A DNA stretch of 64,000 bases, taken from NCBI GenBank assembly GCA_913056125.1, contig CAJXNC010000014.1, positions 1 to 64,000 on the forward strand. The letters are read 5' to 3'. Origin of the DNA: an uncultured Altererythrobacter sp. Lineage in GTDB: Bacteria > Pseudomonadota > Alphaproteobacteria > Sphingomonadales > Sphingomonadaceae. Of this stretch, positions 10,612-18,330 are shown one piece after another. The position numbers were made by a program, and so were the translations under genes. How positions within the stretch are numbered: the stretch's first letter is position 1; every line of letters starts with the position of its first letter. The notes beneath the pieces are model-generated. The model was not told where the DNA came from. It made no database searches and saw only the letters and a program-made list of their open reading frames with translations.

Positions 10612-11653
10612 AGCCGGCCCCATCGGGCCATTCCGGGGCGCACAGGCCCATGACCTTGAACAACTCGCCCATCTGGTCTGCATCGACCAGCCGGTCGCGC
10701 GCCGACATCAGCGCCTCCCGGTGCTCTGGGGCGAACTCGGCCAAAGCATCGGCGCGCTGCTCGATGCCAAGCGCCTTGAGCCATTGCCCCTGCGTGGTGG
10801 TGCCCATCCACTTGGCGCCGCGCGACAAGGCAATCTGCTTCATCTGGTCGAAATCGACATGCGCGGTGAGGTCGGCCTCCCCTGGCGCGGCAAGCGGATC
10901 GAGCTTCTTGTGCGCCCGCACGGCCTGCAATGTCGATCCGTTGCGAGGGGCGACATGGCCGTAATCGATGAAGAGTGCCGCACCGCCCTGGTTGGTCAGC
11001 CTGCCTGCCACTTCGAACATGGTAGCAGCCGCTCCCGGACAGGTCTCGATCAGCGTTCCGACCTCGGCCTCCCGGCGCGTTTCGGGAACGGCCGAATCCA
11101 TGCGCTGCTGGCCCGGCACCAGCGCGAATCCGTCCTCCCCGACGCCGACCATGATCTCGCGCCAGCCTTCCTCGGTCATCACCAGCTGCCGCACCGGAAG
11201 GGCATCGAGAAATTCATTGGCGACCAGCAGGACCGGCCCTTCCATCGGCACGGTGGACAGGTCGTTATGGAAGATGGCCCCTGGCACCTGCCGCAATTGC
11301 TCGTCGCGCAGCCGGACCGATCCTTCGACGAGGTGCATCCGCGGTTCGAGCCCGTAGCGCTTCATGGCACGGGCGGCATCGCGGGCAAGATAGCCGCGCC
11401 CCGGACCCAGTTCGACGAAATGGACCGGCTCGGTCTTGCCGGCACGGATCCACAGATCGGCTAGCCACAGCCCGATCAGTTCCCCGAACATCTGGCTGAT
11501 TTCGGGAGCAGTGATGAAATCGCCCTCTGCGCCCAGCGGGTCACGGTCCGAATAATAGCGGAGGTTGGATTCGCCCATGAAATGCATCAGGCTGATCGGA
11601 CCCGTGGAGGCAATCAGCCTCTTGAAGATATCCGAAAGACTGCCTTCGCTCAT
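10598..11653 (-). CDS. SAM-dependent methyltransferase of the MidA/NDUFAF7 family
   Basis: 351 residues from ATG 11653, 7 bases after the lgt stop; an upstream in-frame start would overlap lgt. The family pattern is clear: the SLMHFMGESNLRYYSD entry, DFITAPEISQMFGELIGLW, the SAM-binding VELGPGRGYLARD, and LVANEFLDALPV. In mitochondria the homologue dimethylates an arginine of complex I subunit NDUFS2 during assembly; the bacterial substrate is not established. Together with lgt it forms a two-gene minus-strand operon divergent from glnD. Confidence 0.88.
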   Translation of the reverse strand: MSEGSLSDIFKRLIASTGPISLMHFMGESNLRYYSDRDPLGAEGDFITAPEISQMFGELIGLWLADLWIRAGKTEPVHFVELGPGRGYLARDAARAMKRYGLEPRMHLVEGSVRLRDEQLRQVPGAIFHNDLSTVPMEGPVLLVANEFLDALPVRQLVMTEEGWREIMVGVGEDGFALVPGQQRMDSAVPETRREAEVGTLIETCPGAAATMFEVAGRLTNQGGAALFIDYGHVAPRNGSTLQAVRAHKKLDPLAAPGEADLTAHVDFDQMKQIALSRGAKWMGTTTQGQWLKALGIEQRADALAEFAPEHREALMSARDRLVDADQMGELFKVMGLCAPEWPDGAGFNPE

Positions 11654-11660
11654 GCGCGCG

Positions 11661-12560
11661 TCATGCTCCCGCCTGCTTCTGGCCGCTAGCCAATGGTGCC
11701 CTCGTAAGCGCCCATACCACAAGCGCGAGCGCGGCGACGATAAGCGGAATGGTCAGCCATTGGCCCATGGACAGGCCCGTCTGCTGGGCAAATTCGGCAA
11801 GCTGCGCATCGGGCTCGCGGTAGAATTCGACGATGAAACGCCCGCTGGCGATCAGCGCGGTGAAGACCCCGACCAGCAGGCCCGGGCGATAGCGGGCGCG
11901 TGTGTACCAGAACAACGGCAGCATGATCAGGATCACCAGCAGGCCTTCCAGTCCGGCCTCGTAGAGCTGGCTGGGATGGCGCGGTTCGGGTCCCGCTCCC
12001 GGAAAGGTCATGGCCCATGGAACATCGCTCGATACCGGGCGTCCCCACAATTCTCCATTGATGAAGTTGGCCAGCCGCCCGAACAACATGCCGAAACCGA
12101 CATTGACCGAGATGTAGTCGCACACGCGGATGAAGGAGAGCTTCCCGCGCCAGGACACGAACGCAATGGCCAGGGTCACCCCGATCACCCCGCCATGAAA
12201 ACTCATCCCGCCATCCCACAGCCGGATCAGCTTCCAGCTGATGAAACCCTCGCCCGAGAAATCGGTCCAGAGATTGGGAATGCCGGTATCGCCGCCAGTA
12301 TAGAAGGTCGCATAGCCGAGCCTGCCGCCCAGGATCACGCCGATCATGCAGTAGAAGAAGAGGTCGTCGGCATGGCGCTGCGCCATCGGCGCACCGGGTG
12401 ACTTGATCATGCGCGAGAGGTGCCAATAGCCCAGCACCAGCCCGGCAAGGTAGGCGAGCGAATAGTAGCGCAGGTTGAAAAAGCCGAGGTCGATACCGTT
12501 CCTCAGGCCGAAATCTTCCCAGTGCAACGCCTCTGCCGAAGCTGCCAGAATATCGAGCAT
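11661..12560 (-). CDS. lgt: Phosphatidylglycerol-prolipoprotein diacylglyceryl transferase
   Basis: 299 residues from ATG 12560. About seven membrane segments, and the Lgt signature region around HGGVIGV and the GRLANFINGELWGRP block, where the Arg/Asn/Glu residues bind phosphatidylglycerol. Lgt adds diacylglycerol to the lipobox cysteine of prolipoproteins in the inner membrane. At least five candidate substrates are encoded in this window (S41 peptidase, PstS, three small acidic lipoproteins). It is first in an operon with the MidA-like gene and divergent from glnD. Confidence 0.95.
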   Translation of the reverse strand: MLDILAASAEALHWEDFGLRNGIDLGFFNLRYYSLAYLAGLVLGYWHLSRMIKSPGAPMAQRHADDLFFYCMIGVILGGRLGYATFYTGGDTGIPNLWTDFSGEGFISWKLIRLWDGGMSFHGGVIGVTLAIAFVSWRGKLSFIRVCDYISVNVGFGMLFGRLANFINGELWGRPVSSDVPWAMTFPGAGPEPRHPSQLYEAGLEGLLVILIMLPLFWYTRARYRPGLLVGVFTALIASGRFIVEFYREPDAQLAEFAQQTGLSMGQWLTIPLIVAALALVVWALTRAPLASGQKQAGA

Positions 12561-12633
12561 GCTAACCCTGCCTCCCGTCGCGGGCGGCAATGGCACAGGC
12601 CCGCGCCGGGTGGAACCCCGAAGACGCATTGTG

Positions 12634-12646
12634 GCTTGCTGCAAGC
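12634..12646. promoter_or_regulatory. Palindrome in the lgt/glnD divergent region
   Basis: GCTTGC and GCAAGC arms separated by one base, located between the divergent lgt and glnD starts. It may be an operator for either gene. No regulator can be assigned. Confidence 0.3.
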
Positions 12647-12688
12647 TAGATTTTGCACATTCGGCCCGCTCCGCCTAAGTGCCTCTGC

Positions 12689-15460
12689 GTGTCACAGCCA
12701 GCAATCCCCAATCAGCGCCAGATCGTCGACCGCCGTGCGCTTGCAGCAGCCATCGCGGACGCCGTCGAGGACAAGGGTGCCGAAGCCGCGCGCCCGCAAA
12801 TCGTCTCCTTGCTCAAGGAAGCCCTGGCTGCCGGCCGCAAGGAACTCACCAGACGGCTGAGCGAAAAGCCCGCCGCCGGTCACGAGATCACCACCGGCTA
12901 TGCCTTCTTGATCGACCAGCTGATCCGGCTGGTCCACGACCACGTGGTGAACGACCTCTACCCGGTCGCCAACCGATCGAGCGGCGAGCGCCTCGCCCTG
13001 ATTGCCGTGGGCGGATATGGGCGCGGCGAGATGGCGCCCTATTCGGATGTCGATATCGCCTTCATCACGCCCGACAAGCCGACCTCATGGTGCGAGCAGG
13101 TGATCGAGGCCATGCTCTATTTCCTGTGGGACCTCGGCCTCACGGTGGGCCATTCGAGCCGCTCGCTCGACGAGATGGTGAGCATGGCCAAATCCGACCT
13201 GACCATCCGCACCGCGCTGCTCGAAGGGCGCTATCTCTGGGGCGACAAGCAGGTCTTCGAAATGGCGCAGGACCGATTCTGGGGCGATGTCGTGCCCGGC
13301 TCGGAACAGCAATTCGTGACCCAGAAACTGGCCGAGCGGGACGAACGGCACAAGCGCATGGGCGATTCGCGCTATGTCGTCGAACCCAATGTGAAAGACG
13401 GCAAGGGCGGCCTGCGCGACCTGCAGACGCTCTACTGGATCGGCAAATATGTGCACCGCGTGCACAGCGCCGCCGAACTGGTCGAGAAAGGCCTCTTCAC
13501 GCCCGAGGAATACCGCACCTTCCGCCGCGCCGAAGGGTTCCTCCTGGCCGTGCGCTGCCACCTGCACACTATCGCCAAGCGCGGCGAGGACCGGCTGACC
13601 TTCGACCTGCAACGCGAAGTGGCAAAGCGGATGAATTACGCCGACAGGCCGGGCAAGAGCGCGGTCGAACGCTTCATGCAGTTCTATTTCCTGCAGGCTC
13701 AGCAGGTCGGCAATCTGACCGGAATCTTCCTCGCTTCGCTCGAAGAGCAGAGCGCCGCCAAGCGCCGCCGCGCCAGCCTGTTCGGCTCCTTCCGCGGCAA
13801 GCGCAAGCAGACCGTGGACGGATATACGATCTCGGGCGGCAAGATTTCCGCGCCCACCGACGAATGGTTCCGCAAGGATCCCGCTCGCCTGATCGAAGTG
13901 TTCACCGTGGCCGAGCGCGAAGGGATGGAAATCCATCCCGAGACCATGCGCCAGGTCCGCCGCGATGCCAGCCTGATCCACCGCGAAACCCGCGAGGACG
14001 AGCGCGCCAATGCGCTGTTCCTCGAGCTGCTGGCGGGCAAGAACGACCCCGAAACCGTGCTGCGCTGGATGAACGAGGCTGGCGTGTTCGGCCGTTTCGT
14101 GCCCGATTTCGGCAAGGTCAACGCGCAAATGCAGTTCGACATGTACCACCACTATACGGTGGACGAGCACACGATCCGCGCCATCGGCCTGCTCAACAAG
14201 ATCGAGAAGGGAGAGCTGGAGGAAGACCATCCGCTCGCCACCAATATCATTCCCGGCCTGAAATATCGCCGCGCGCTCTATGTTGCCACGCTGCTGCACG
14301 ATATCGCCAAGGGGCGAGGCGGCGACCATTCGGTCCTCGGCGCGGAAGTCGCCCTCGAACTGTGCCCGCGCTTCGGCATGACCAAGGCAGAGACCGAGCT
14401 GGTCAGCTGGCTCGTGCGCTATCACCTGTTGATGAGCGCGACCGCCTTCAAGCGCGACCTGTCCGATCCCAAGACGATCGAGGATTTCGTCGAGGAGATC
14501 GAGGACACCGAGCATCTCGGCCAGCTCACCGTCCTCACCATCGTCGATATCCGGGCAGTCGGCCCGGGCATCTGGAACAGCTGGAAGCGCCAGCTGCTGG
14601 GCGATCTCTACAAGCTGGCGGAAGAGAATTTGCGTCTCGGCGAAGATGACGAGGAACGGCGCGAGAAGCGCTATCAGGCCAAGCGCAAGGAAGTGGCTGA
14701 ACTGCTCGGCCCCGAGCGTGCGCATCTGGTCGAGGAATTGGATAGCCGTCTCGACCGCGATTACTGGATGGCCGAACCGGCCGACATCATCGCCATCAAC
14801 CTGCCGCATTATGCAGCCGCCAAGAGGCTGGAACACAAGCTCTCGATTCACGCCGAATACTACCCGGCGCGCGGCGCGACGCTGATTACCTTCATCGGCG
14901 AAGACCATCCCGGCCTGTTCTTCCGCATTGCCGGCTCGATCCACCTCGCTGGCGCCAACATCATCGACGCGCGCATCCACACCAGCAAGGTGGGCAAGGC
15001 GGTCGACAATTTCCTAGTACAGGACCCTTTCGGCAAGCCATTCCAGGAAGCCACCCAACTCGCCCGACTCAAACAGAAGATCGAGGACGGCCTGCTCGGC
15101 AAGATCGACATGGTGGAAAGCCTCGCCGCAAGGCCGCTGCCGCGCACGCGCGCAGAGAATTTCCGCATCGCCCCGCTGATCCTGTTCGACAATGAGGCAT
15201 CGGACCGTTTCACCGTGATCGAGGTCAACGCCACCGACCGGCCGGCTTTGCTCAACCGTCTGACCAGAGCCATGTTCGAACAGAGCCTGATCATCAATTC
15301 GGCACACATCACCCAATATGGTGAGCGCGCAGTCGATACCTTCTATGTCACCGACCTGCTGGGCCAGAAGATCTACAGCGAGGACAGGCTGGGCAAGGTC
15401 GAGCGGGCATTGCTCGACGCGATTGCTGCGGGCGAGGCCGAAGCCGAAGCGGCTGAGTAG
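12689..15460 (+). CDS. glnD: [Protein-PII] uridylyltransferase/uridylyl-removing enzyme
   Basis: 923 residues from a GTG start at 12689; the frame is open to a TTG at 12653. Full domain set: nucleotidyltransferase motif GGYGRGEMAPYSDVDIA (about residue 107), PII-UR linker, HD domain with LLHDIAKGRGGDHS (about residue 535), and two C-terminal ACT domains (about 727 and 840). It senses glutamine and uridylylates or deuridylylates PII proteins, setting nitrogen regulation. The gene is single, divergent from lgt, and converges with an S41 peptidase gene. The length fits alphaproteobacterial GlnD. Confidence 0.96.
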   Translation: MSQPAIPNQRQIVDRRALAAAIADAVEDKGAEAARPQIVSLLKEALAAGRKELTRRLSEKPAAGHEITTGYAFLIDQLIRLVHDHVVNDLYPVANRSSGERLALIAVGGYGRGEMAPYSDVDIAFITPDKPTSWCEQVIEAMLYFLWDLGLTVGHSSRSLDEMVSMAKSDLTIRTALLEGRYLWGDKQVFEMAQDRFWGDVVPGSEQQFVTQKLAERDERHKRMGDSRYVVEPNVKDGKGGLRDLQTLYWIGKYVHRVHSAAELVEKGLFTPEEYRTFRRAEGFLLAVRCHLHTIAKRGEDRLTFDLQREVAKRMNYADRPGKSAVERFMQFYFLQAQQVGNLTGIFLASLEEQSAAKRRRASLFGSFRGKRKQTVDGYTISGGKISAPTDEWFRKDPARLIEVFTVAEREGMEIHPETMRQVRRDASLIHRETREDERANALFLELLAGKNDPETVLRWMNEAGVFGRFVPDFGKVNAQMQFDMYHHYTVDEHTIRAIGLLNKIEKGELEEDHPLATNIIPGLKYRRALYVATLLHDIAKGRGGDHSVLGAEVALELCPRFGMTKAETELVSWLVRYHLLMSATAFKRDLSDPKTIEDFVEEIEDTEHLGQLTVLTIVDIRAVGPGIWNSWKRQLLGDLYKLAEENLRLGEDDEERREKRYQAKRKEVAELLGPERAHLVEELDSRLDRDYWMAEPADIIAINLPHYAAAKRLEHKLSIHAEYYPARGATLITFIGEDHPGLFFRIAGSIHLAGANIIDARIHTSKVGKAVDNFLVQDPFGKPFQEATQLARLKQKIEDGLLGKIDMVESLAARPLPRTRAENFRIAPLILFDNEASDRFTVIEVNATDRPALLNRLTRAMFEQSLIINSAHITQYGERAVDTFYVTDLLGQKIYSEDRLGKVERALLDAIAAGEAEAEAAE

Positions 15461-15465
15461 CCTGA

Positions 15466-15483
15466 CGCCGGCAGCGACCGGCG
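15466..15483. terminator. Hairpin between convergent glnD and S41 peptidase genes
   Basis: CGCCGG and CCGGCG pair perfectly around a 6-base loop just after the glnD stop. No T-run follows, so it would be at best a non-canonical or transcript-end-stabilising hairpin. Confidence 0.35.
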
Positions 15484-15541
15484 CCAGCCCGAAAGCGATG
15501 CTGCTCCGCGCTCGGGAAGGGCCCGCAAGCCCACAGGTCGA

Positions 15542-16990
15542 TCAGGCGGTCGGTTGGTCCTCGCCCACAATCCGCACAACTTCCTCGACCGCGCGCCAGT
15601 GGCCGCCGACAGGATTGCCCGCGGGATAGATATCCATGTCTATCTCGGGGGCGATGCCGGTTTCCTCGAACACCGTTCCATCGGGAGCAGCGAAGACTTC
15701 GTTCGAGAGTTCAAGAAGCCAGCCATTGGGCAGGCGCTTGGACAGTGGCGTGGAAAATGCCCCGCGGGTCGTCCGCCCCACCTGGGTCACGCGCGAATTC
15801 TGCCGCAGGGCCAATGTCGCCAGCTCGCCACCGCTCACCGTTACGTCGCTGGTCATCAGATAGACCGGGCCGGTGAAGCGCGGACCATCCGCCGGCGCAA
15901 TCTCATGCGGGAAGGGCGCAAGGCCGGAGCCGCGAGCCTGCGTGGTGAAACCGGTATAGGCCTCATCGGTGAAGCGGCCGGGCAGCGCTTTCGCCACCCG
16001 GTCCCAGCCCCCGCGATTGTTCGACAGGTCGAGCACGACGGCATCGAGCCCTTCGAAAGCGGCAAAGGCCTCGTCCAAGATGCGGTTGAACTCGGCCATC
16101 TCGGTCTCGGCCCAGCCATCGCTGCCGAAGTCCTCACGTGTGGTGAAGCCGCCCATCTGGAATATCTGCAGATAGCCGACGCGCCCGTCGATCACCCCCC
16201 AGACGATGCGGTCCTGTCCATCGTGATGAGCCGTGTCGCCAAGTTCGCCGAGTGTCTGCTCGATAAGGCCGATCAGCCATGCCATCTCTCCGCCTTCGCT
16301 TGCGCGCATGCGCGGCAGTGTCTCGCCCTGCCCGTCCTGTACGCGGCGCTGCTCTCCGTCCACTTCGCCGATCAGCTTGGTGTGGCTGTCGGAAAGGCCA
16401 TCCATATAGGATGCCAGCGCATCCCACAGCTCGGCATCGCTCATATCCGGCCGGATTGCCGCCCTGACTCGCTCGGCGCGCTCGTCATGACCGGGCGGGC
16501 GGCGATCGAAGAAGGCATAATGCCGCTCGAAGATATCGAGAAATGCATCGGCCACCGCCTCCGGATCGGCATCGGGCCCGGCAACGCAATTGTCCGGCAG
16601 CTCCTCCAGCCTGTCGAACACGACATTGGTATCGCCGCGCAGAAGCTGGAATATCGCCGCATCGCCTCCCGGCAGAAGGCGGAAGAAGCGGTAATCGACC
16701 GAATCCATCTCTGTCTGCGCTCCGCCGACGCGCGGCGGCAGGTAGCACGATCCGTCTTCCTCGAAGCGGGTTAGACCATCCTCCTGCACCAGCAACAGGC
16801 GCCCATAACCGCGACTGCGCCAAACACCGCGAATCTCGGGAATGGTCGTGCCGTCGGCCGTGACGATTTCCTGCAATTCCCCGGCGAGGAGCCAAGGGCG
16901 ATCGCCTTCGTCCTCGGGAGCGGAAGCGGAGCAGGAAACCAGGGCAATCCCGGCCAGGCCCGGAAGCAGCACTTTCGAAATCTTGTTCAT
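15542..16990 (-). CDS. S41 family peptidase, lipoprotein
   Basis: 482 residues from ATG 16990, chosen because it begins a lipoprotein signal (MNKISKVLLPGLAGIALVSC, lipobox LVSC). The C-terminal half has the tail-specific/tricorn-type protease core: LDLSNNRGG, then the nucleophile region TSDVTVSGGE. A long N-terminal domain (residues 25-190) precedes it and contains repeated acidic segments. It would act at the outer membrane or periplasm; the target is unknown. It stands alone, 54 bases from the YggS-type gene on the same strand. Confidence 0.85.
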   Translation of the reverse strand: MNKISKVLLPGLAGIALVSCSASAPEDEGDRPWLLAGELQEIVTADGTTIPEIRGVWRSRGYGRLLLVQEDGLTRFEEDGSCYLPPRVGGAQTEMDSVDYRFFRLLPGGDAAIFQLLRGDTNVVFDRLEELPDNCVAGPDADPEAVADAFLDIFERHYAFFDRRPPGHDERAERVRAAIRPDMSDAELWDALASYMDGLSDSHTKLIGEVDGEQRRVQDGQGETLPRMRASEGGEMAWLIGLIEQTLGELGDTAHHDGQDRIVWGVIDGRVGYLQIFQMGGFTTREDFGSDGWAETEMAEFNRILDEAFAAFEGLDAVVLDLSNNRGGWDRVAKALPGRFTDEAYTGFTTQARGSGLAPFPHEIAPADGPRFTGPVYLMTSDVTVSGGELATLALRQNSRVTQVGRTTRGAFSTPLSKRLPNGWLLELSNEVFAAPDGTVFEETGIAPEIDMDIYPAGNPVGGHWRAVEEVVRIVGEDQPTA

Positions 16991-17045
16991 GGCCGCCGCG
17001 ATGACCTTTCGTGCTTGTCCGGGCAAGTTCCGCTTCGACGAATGG

Positions 17046-17705
17046 CTAACCGCGTTCCCCGAACAGCGCGGTACCGACGCGGATATGCGTCGCGCCGAGC
17101 ATGATCGCGGTCTCGTAATCGCCGCTCATGCCCATGCTGCGGCCATCGAGGCCGTTATCGCGGGCCATCTTGTCGAGCAGGGCGAAGAAGGGCGCAGGCT
17201 CGATTCCGAAGGGCGGTACGCACATCAGCCCGGCCAGCGGAATATCTGCGCCGCGGGCCTGTTCGAGCAGGCCGGGCACATCGGCAATTGCGCATCCGCC
17301 CTTCTGCTCTTCCGCGCCGATATTGACCTGCACGAAGCAGGGGATGCGGCGGCCAGCCTTGTCCATCGCCTTGGCCAGCCCCTTGACCAGCGAAGGCCGG
17401 TCGAGCGAGTGGATCGCATCGAACAACGCAACCGCATCATCCGCCTTGTTCGACTGCAACTGCCCGACAAGGTGCAGTTCGATGCCGTCATAGCGCTCTT
17501 TCAGCGCGGGCCACTTGCCCTGCGCTTCCTGCACGCGGTTTTCGCCGAAAACGCGCTGCCCCGCATCGAGCAGCGGAACAATGGCATCGGCTTGGTGCGT
17601 CTTGCTGATGGCGATCAGCGTCACCTCGTCCACTTCGCGGCGGGCGATCTTGCAGGCCTTGGCAATATCGGCCTGAACTTCCTGAAGGGCTGCATTTGCA
17701 ATCAT
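17046..17705 (-). CDS. YggS/PLPBP family pyridoxal-phosphate homeostasis protein
   Basis: 219 residues from ATG 17705. TIM-barrel PLP protein without known enzymatic activity. Visible family marks are LIAISKTH (PLP lysine), VFGENRVQEAQGKWP, HLVGQLQSNK, and the late MGMSGDYETAIMLGATHIRVGTALFG. Members keep free PLP in balance and affect amino-acid metabolism. The start lies only 20 bases from the ATG of the divergent thiamine-synthase-like gene, so the two must share overlapping promoters. Confidence 0.93.
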   Translation of the reverse strand: MIANAALQEVQADIAKACKIARREVDEVTLIAISKTHQADAIVPLLDAGQRVFGENRVQEAQGKWPALKERYDGIELHLVGQLQSNKADDAVALFDAIHSLDRPSLVKGLAKAMDKAGRRIPCFVQVNIGAEEQKGGCAIADVPGLLEQARGADIPLAGLMCVPPFGIEPAPFFALLDKMARDNGLDGRSMGMSGDYETAIMLGATHIRVGTALFGERG

Positions 17706-17725
17706 GCAGGCGCTATAGCGGTGCC

Positions 17726-18265
17726 ATGCCTGCAATCCAGCCTTTCCCCGAGATCTGGCTCATTTCCGACGAGCGAAACGATGCGCAACTGGAAGCAGCG
17801 CTAAGAAGCCTGCCGCGCGGATCGGGCTTCGTCTATCGCCATTATCATTTGCCGCCCGAAGAGCGTGTGGCGCGCTGGTTTGCCTTGCGCCGCATCGCCC
17901 GGGGGAAGGGCCATGTGATTGTCCTGGCCGATTCTTCACTGACGGCTCTCGAATGGGGTGCGGACGGTATATATGGCGCGCCGCGCAGCCTCTACCCGCG
18001 CCGCGACCTGCTGATGCTGGCCACCGCGCATAACCTCACCGAAATCGGCGAGGCGAACCGCATGGGCGCCGATGCCGTGTTGCTGTCACCCGTATTCCCA
18101 ACAAACAGCCACCCGGGCGCGGCATCGCTTGGTCCGGAGCGTTTCCGCATGCTCGCTACCCACGCGAAAATGCCCGTCATCGCGCTGGGCGGTATGGACG
18201 CGAAAAGGGCGCGTGGAATCCATTGGCCACACTGGGCCGCAATTGACGGTCTCTCCGGCTCCTGA
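17726..18265 (+). CDS. Thiamine phosphate synthase-like (ThiE/TenI) protein
   Basis: 179 residues from ATG 17726. Features of the ThiE/TenI TIM barrel: a Ser-His run (ATAHN) after DLLMLATAH, the GADAVLLSPVFPTNSHPGA block corresponding to the pyrophosphate-binding loop, and IALGGMD near the end. It is short for ThiE (about 210) and ends at AIDGLSGS, a TenI-like finish. It could make thiamine phosphate or, like TenI-type aminomutases, work beside it. No other thiamine genes are near. Transcribed toward ftsK, with the ftsK promoter directly after its stop. Confidence 0.75.
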   Translation: MPAIQPFPEIWLISDERNDAQLEAALRSLPRGSGFVYRHYHLPPEERVARWFALRRIARGKGHVIVLADSSLTALEWGADGIYGAPRSLYPRRDLLMLATAHNLTEIGEANRMGADAVLLSPVFPTNSHPGAASLGPERFRMLATHAKMPVIALGGMDAKRARGIHWPHWAAIDGLSGS

Positions 18266-18297
18266 TTCTTGACGCCGAGTCCGCGGGGACTCATTAT
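18264..18297 (+). promoter_or_regulatory. ftsK promoter with three GANTC sites and a palindromic spacer
   Basis: A sigma70-like pair TTGACG (18269-18274) and CATTAT (18292-18297) has a 17-base spacer. Three GANTC sites occupy 30 bases: GATTC at 18264, GAGTC at 18278 and GACTC at 18289. The latter two lie in a GAGTCC-GCGG-GGACTC palindrome in the spacer. In alphaproteobacteria GANTC is methylated by CcrM and read by GcrA at cell-cycle promoters; that use here is inferred. Confidence 0.55.
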
Positions 18298-18330
18298 GCA
18301 TCCTCGCGGGACGAAGAGGGAACATATGCC

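Noticed and set aside
13085-14980. 631-codon open frame antisense to glnD
   Set aside because: Protein is His/Asp/Gln-rich nonsense with no recognisable domain; glnD on the other strand has all expected motifs.
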